From Flavobacteriales bacterium UBA6049 (GTDB lineage: Bacteria > Bacteroidota > Bacteroidia > Flavobacteriales_G > Salibacteraceae), in NCBI GenBank assembly GCA_002429085.1, contig DIYR01000085.1:1-26221 (forward strand): a stretch of DNA of 26,221 bases. Direction: 5' to 3'. The notes beneath the pieces were generated by a model. The model saw nothing but the letters and a program-made list of their open reading frames with translations. It was not told the DNA's origin and made no database searches. The position numbers were made by a program, and so were the translations under genes. Positions 25,685 through 26,221 of the stretch are shown in pieces (the first letter of the stretch is position 1; each line of letters opens with the position of its first letter).

Positions 25685-25725
25685 TGCCATGTCGTTTTCC
25701 GAGATACTTTTCTCGGAAGGCAATG

Positions 25726-25754
25726 GTTCCAAGTTTTTCGATTAGTGGTGGAGA
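25726..25754 (+). repeat. imperfect direct repeat, copy A
   Basis: 29 bp from GTTCCAAG to GGTGGAGA, identical at 25 of 29 positions to copy B (25852-25880). Copy A covers the linker and the first arm of the terminator hairpin of the small RNA candidate. Confidence 0.65.
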
Positions 25755-25782
25755 GATATGGGGGTATCTCTCCACTTTTTTT
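25748..25782 (+). terminator. strong intrinsic terminator, no annotated gene upstream
   Basis: Perfect 11-bp stem GTGGAGAGATA (25748-25758) with TATCTCTCCAC (25765-25775), loop TGGGGG, then seven T (25776-25782). It is oriented for a plus-strand transcript, while the only gene to the left is on the minus strand. Confidence 0.8.
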
Positions 25783-25817
25783 ATGCCCTCTTGGTAACAA
25801 GAAACTTCTAGAAAATA

Positions 25818-25845
25818 AAAAAGCATGCCTATTGACACGCTTTTT
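25818..25845 (-). terminator. terminator-like hairpin, better on minus strand
   Basis: On the minus strand AAAAAGCGTG pairs with CATGCTTTTT through a 10-bp stem with one G-U pair, loop TCAATAGG, followed by a T-rich tail. On the plus strand the same position is an A-C mismatch, so the minus-strand transcript is favoured. No minus-strand gene starts between it and rpsP. Confidence 0.45.
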
Positions 25846-25851
25846 GGGGGA

Positions 25852-25880
25852 GTTCCACTTTTCTCGATTAGTCGTGGAGA
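25852..25880 (+). repeat. imperfect direct repeat, copy B
   Basis: 29 bp, 25/29 identical to copy A, 97 bp downstream of it. It lacks the second arm of the terminator. It can form its own 6-bp stem TTCCAC/GTGGAG (one G-U pair) or a 5-bp stem TTCTC/GAGAA. Confidence 0.65.
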
Positions 25881-25984
25881 ATGAAATTACACTAGCTTAA
25901 ACGAACACTTTTCAAGTTTGGTTGGGTGAAGAGCAACTTTTTTTACAAAAAATATATTTCGCCCTCTATTCCATTGAATTTTAT

Positions 25985-25992
25985 GATATTTG
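25985..25992 (+). promoter_or_regulatory. putative rpsP promoter
   Basis: GATATTTG matches TAnnTTTG at 7 of 8 positions. Predicted transcription start is near 25998, leaving a leader of about 42 bases. The -33 element is weak (TTTC 24 bases upstream). Confidence 0.35.
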
Positions 25993-26000
25993 CCGCCCAA

Positions 26001-26031
26001 TTGTTTAACCGGGGTTTCGTACCTCAAACAA
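26001..26031 (+). promoter_or_regulatory. stem-loop in the rpsP leader
   Basis: TTGTTT (26001-26006) pairs with AAACAA (26026-26031), and inside it GGGGT (26011-26015) pairs with ACCTC (26021-26025, one G-U pair) around loop TTCGT; AACC forms a bulge on the left. It fills nearly the whole predicted leader and ends 8 bases before the start codon. Confidence 0.4.
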
Positions 26032-26039
26032 CAAGCAAA

Positions 26040-26221
26040 ATGGCAGTAAAATTAAGATTGCAAAGACACGGTAAGAAAGGAAAACCTTTCTTCCACATTG
26101 TAGCGGCTGATGAGCGCGCTAAACGTGATGGTAAGTTCATCGAGAAAGTAGGAACTTACAATCCGAACACAAACCCAGCAACGATTGACATCAACTTTGA
26201 TCGTGCACTTTACTGGGTTCA
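26040..26221 (+). CDS. rpsP: 30S ribosomal protein S16 (partial, runs off the window)
   Basis: The first 60 codons are present and the gene continues past the right edge. The N-terminus MAVKLRLQRHGKKGKPFFHI, then VAADERAKRDGKFIEKVGTYNPNTNP and the partial DINFDRALYWV, are unmistakable S16. It is a small-subunit protein that helps assemble the 5' domain of 16S rRNA. The neighbouring genes to the right, often rimM in this phylum, are not visible. Promoter and leader hairpin are described separately. Confidence 0.97.
   Translation, partial: MAVKLRLQRHGKKGKPFFHIVAADERAKRDGKFIEKVGTYNPNTNPATIDINFDRALYWV

Larger units (their letters stand above)
25690..25782 (+). ncRNA. candidate small RNA, about 93 nt
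   Basis: A promoter-like pair ends at 25684. From the predicted start the transcript would hold an 8-bp perfect stem-loop (TTCCGAGA 25697-25704 with TCTCGGAA 25711-25718, loop TACTTT), a single-stranded linker (25719-25747) and an 11-bp perfect terminator hairpin with seven T. This promoter, hairpin, linker and terminator layout is typical of bacterial small RNAs. No coding gene lies upstream on this strand to need the terminator. It is not recognisable as 6S, tmRNA, SRP RNA or RNase P RNA. It could instead be an attenuated long leader of rpsP. Confidence 0.45.
25534..26039. other. 506-bp gene-free region with structured RNA candidates
   Basis: Contains no convincing protein-coding gene. From left to right: the leader of the minus-strand T9SS gene (no clear TAnnTTTG; the best is TTCGTTTG on the minus strand at about 25585); a plus-strand promoter-like pair (25654-25684); a stem-loop (25697-25718); a terminator-like hairpin (25748-25782); an opposed hairpin (25818-25845); a diverged repeat copy (25852-25880); and the rpsP promoter and leader. 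Details are in separate entries. Confidence 0.7.

Noticed and set aside
25726..25880. Two-copy repeat as a CRISPR remnant
   Set aside because: Only two copies, 97 bp apart, with 4 mismatches, no cas genes, and one copy is part of a terminator hairpin.
25646..25900. 84-codon open frame with a TTG start
   Set aside because: It runs through two hairpins, a terminator and both repeat copies, starts with TTG, has no family resemblance, and is better explained as structured non-coding sequence.
25921..25944. GTTG/CAAC stem with seven T before rpsP
   Set aside because: The stem has only four pairs with a nine-base loop; too weak to call a terminator although the T run is suggestive.

Overview
The window is AT-rich chromosomal DNA from a member of the Bacteroidota, most likely a marine or aquatic Flavobacteriales relative. 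The evidence is two secreted proteins with type IX secretion (T9SS) C-terminal sorting domains, the long form of NusB, a DUF3276/PUR-type protein, and start sites with no clear Shine-Dalgarno but with TAnnTTTG-type -7 promoter elements. Apart from one structured intergenic region it looks like ordinary core genome. I see no tRNA, rRNA, insertion sequence, prophage or CRISPR array.

Layout. 154-1419: a divergent SDR / outer-membrane-protein pair whose start codons are 9 bp apart. 1495-3732 (-): purL, separated from the OMP gene by a strong bidirectional terminator. 3852-7702 (+): a tightly packed four-gene run (YdfG-like dehydrogenase, lipoprotein amidohydrolase, secreted CAP-domain protein, zinc-ribbon methyltransferase). 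7674-8678 (-): an NAD(P)H-dependent flavin oxidoreductase that overlaps the end of the previous run. 8767-12140 (+): long-chain acyl-CoA synthetase, an Mpo1-like DUF962 protein and a fused SpmA/SpmB membrane protein, which look co-transcribed. 12075-15140 (-): a DUF4136 lipoprotein, the bifunctional NAD(P)H-hydrate repair enzyme, and a small T9SS-exported protein. 15206-19613 (-): a six-gene housekeeping operon read as leucine dehydrogenase family, nusB, DUF1573 lipoprotein, yajC, YbbR, coaE, nearly all abutting or overlapping. 19741-21531 (+): an ABC exporter. 21643-21975 (+): the PUR-type protein, whose stop codon touches that of an HD phosphohydrolase (21976-22629, -). 22777-25533 (-): a 918-residue surface protein with a MAM-like domain, five Ig/PKD-like repeats and a T9SS tail. 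26040-end (+): the start of rpsP.

The most unusual part is the 506-bp gap between the large surface protein and rpsP (25534-26039). It holds a promoter-like element, a perfect 8-bp stem-loop and a perfect 11-bp hairpin followed by seven T, which together fit a small RNA gene of about 90 nt. Downstream lie a second copy (25/29 identical) of part of that RNA and a further hairpin that pairs better on the opposite strand. A separate stem-loop occupies almost all of the predicted rpsP leader. A second point of biological interest is the ATGA-coupled pair of acyl-CoA synthetase and Mpo1-like dioxygenase. It suggests a 2-hydroxy-fatty-acid or sphingolipid-chain alpha-oxidation step, but this is inference from context and family knowledge.
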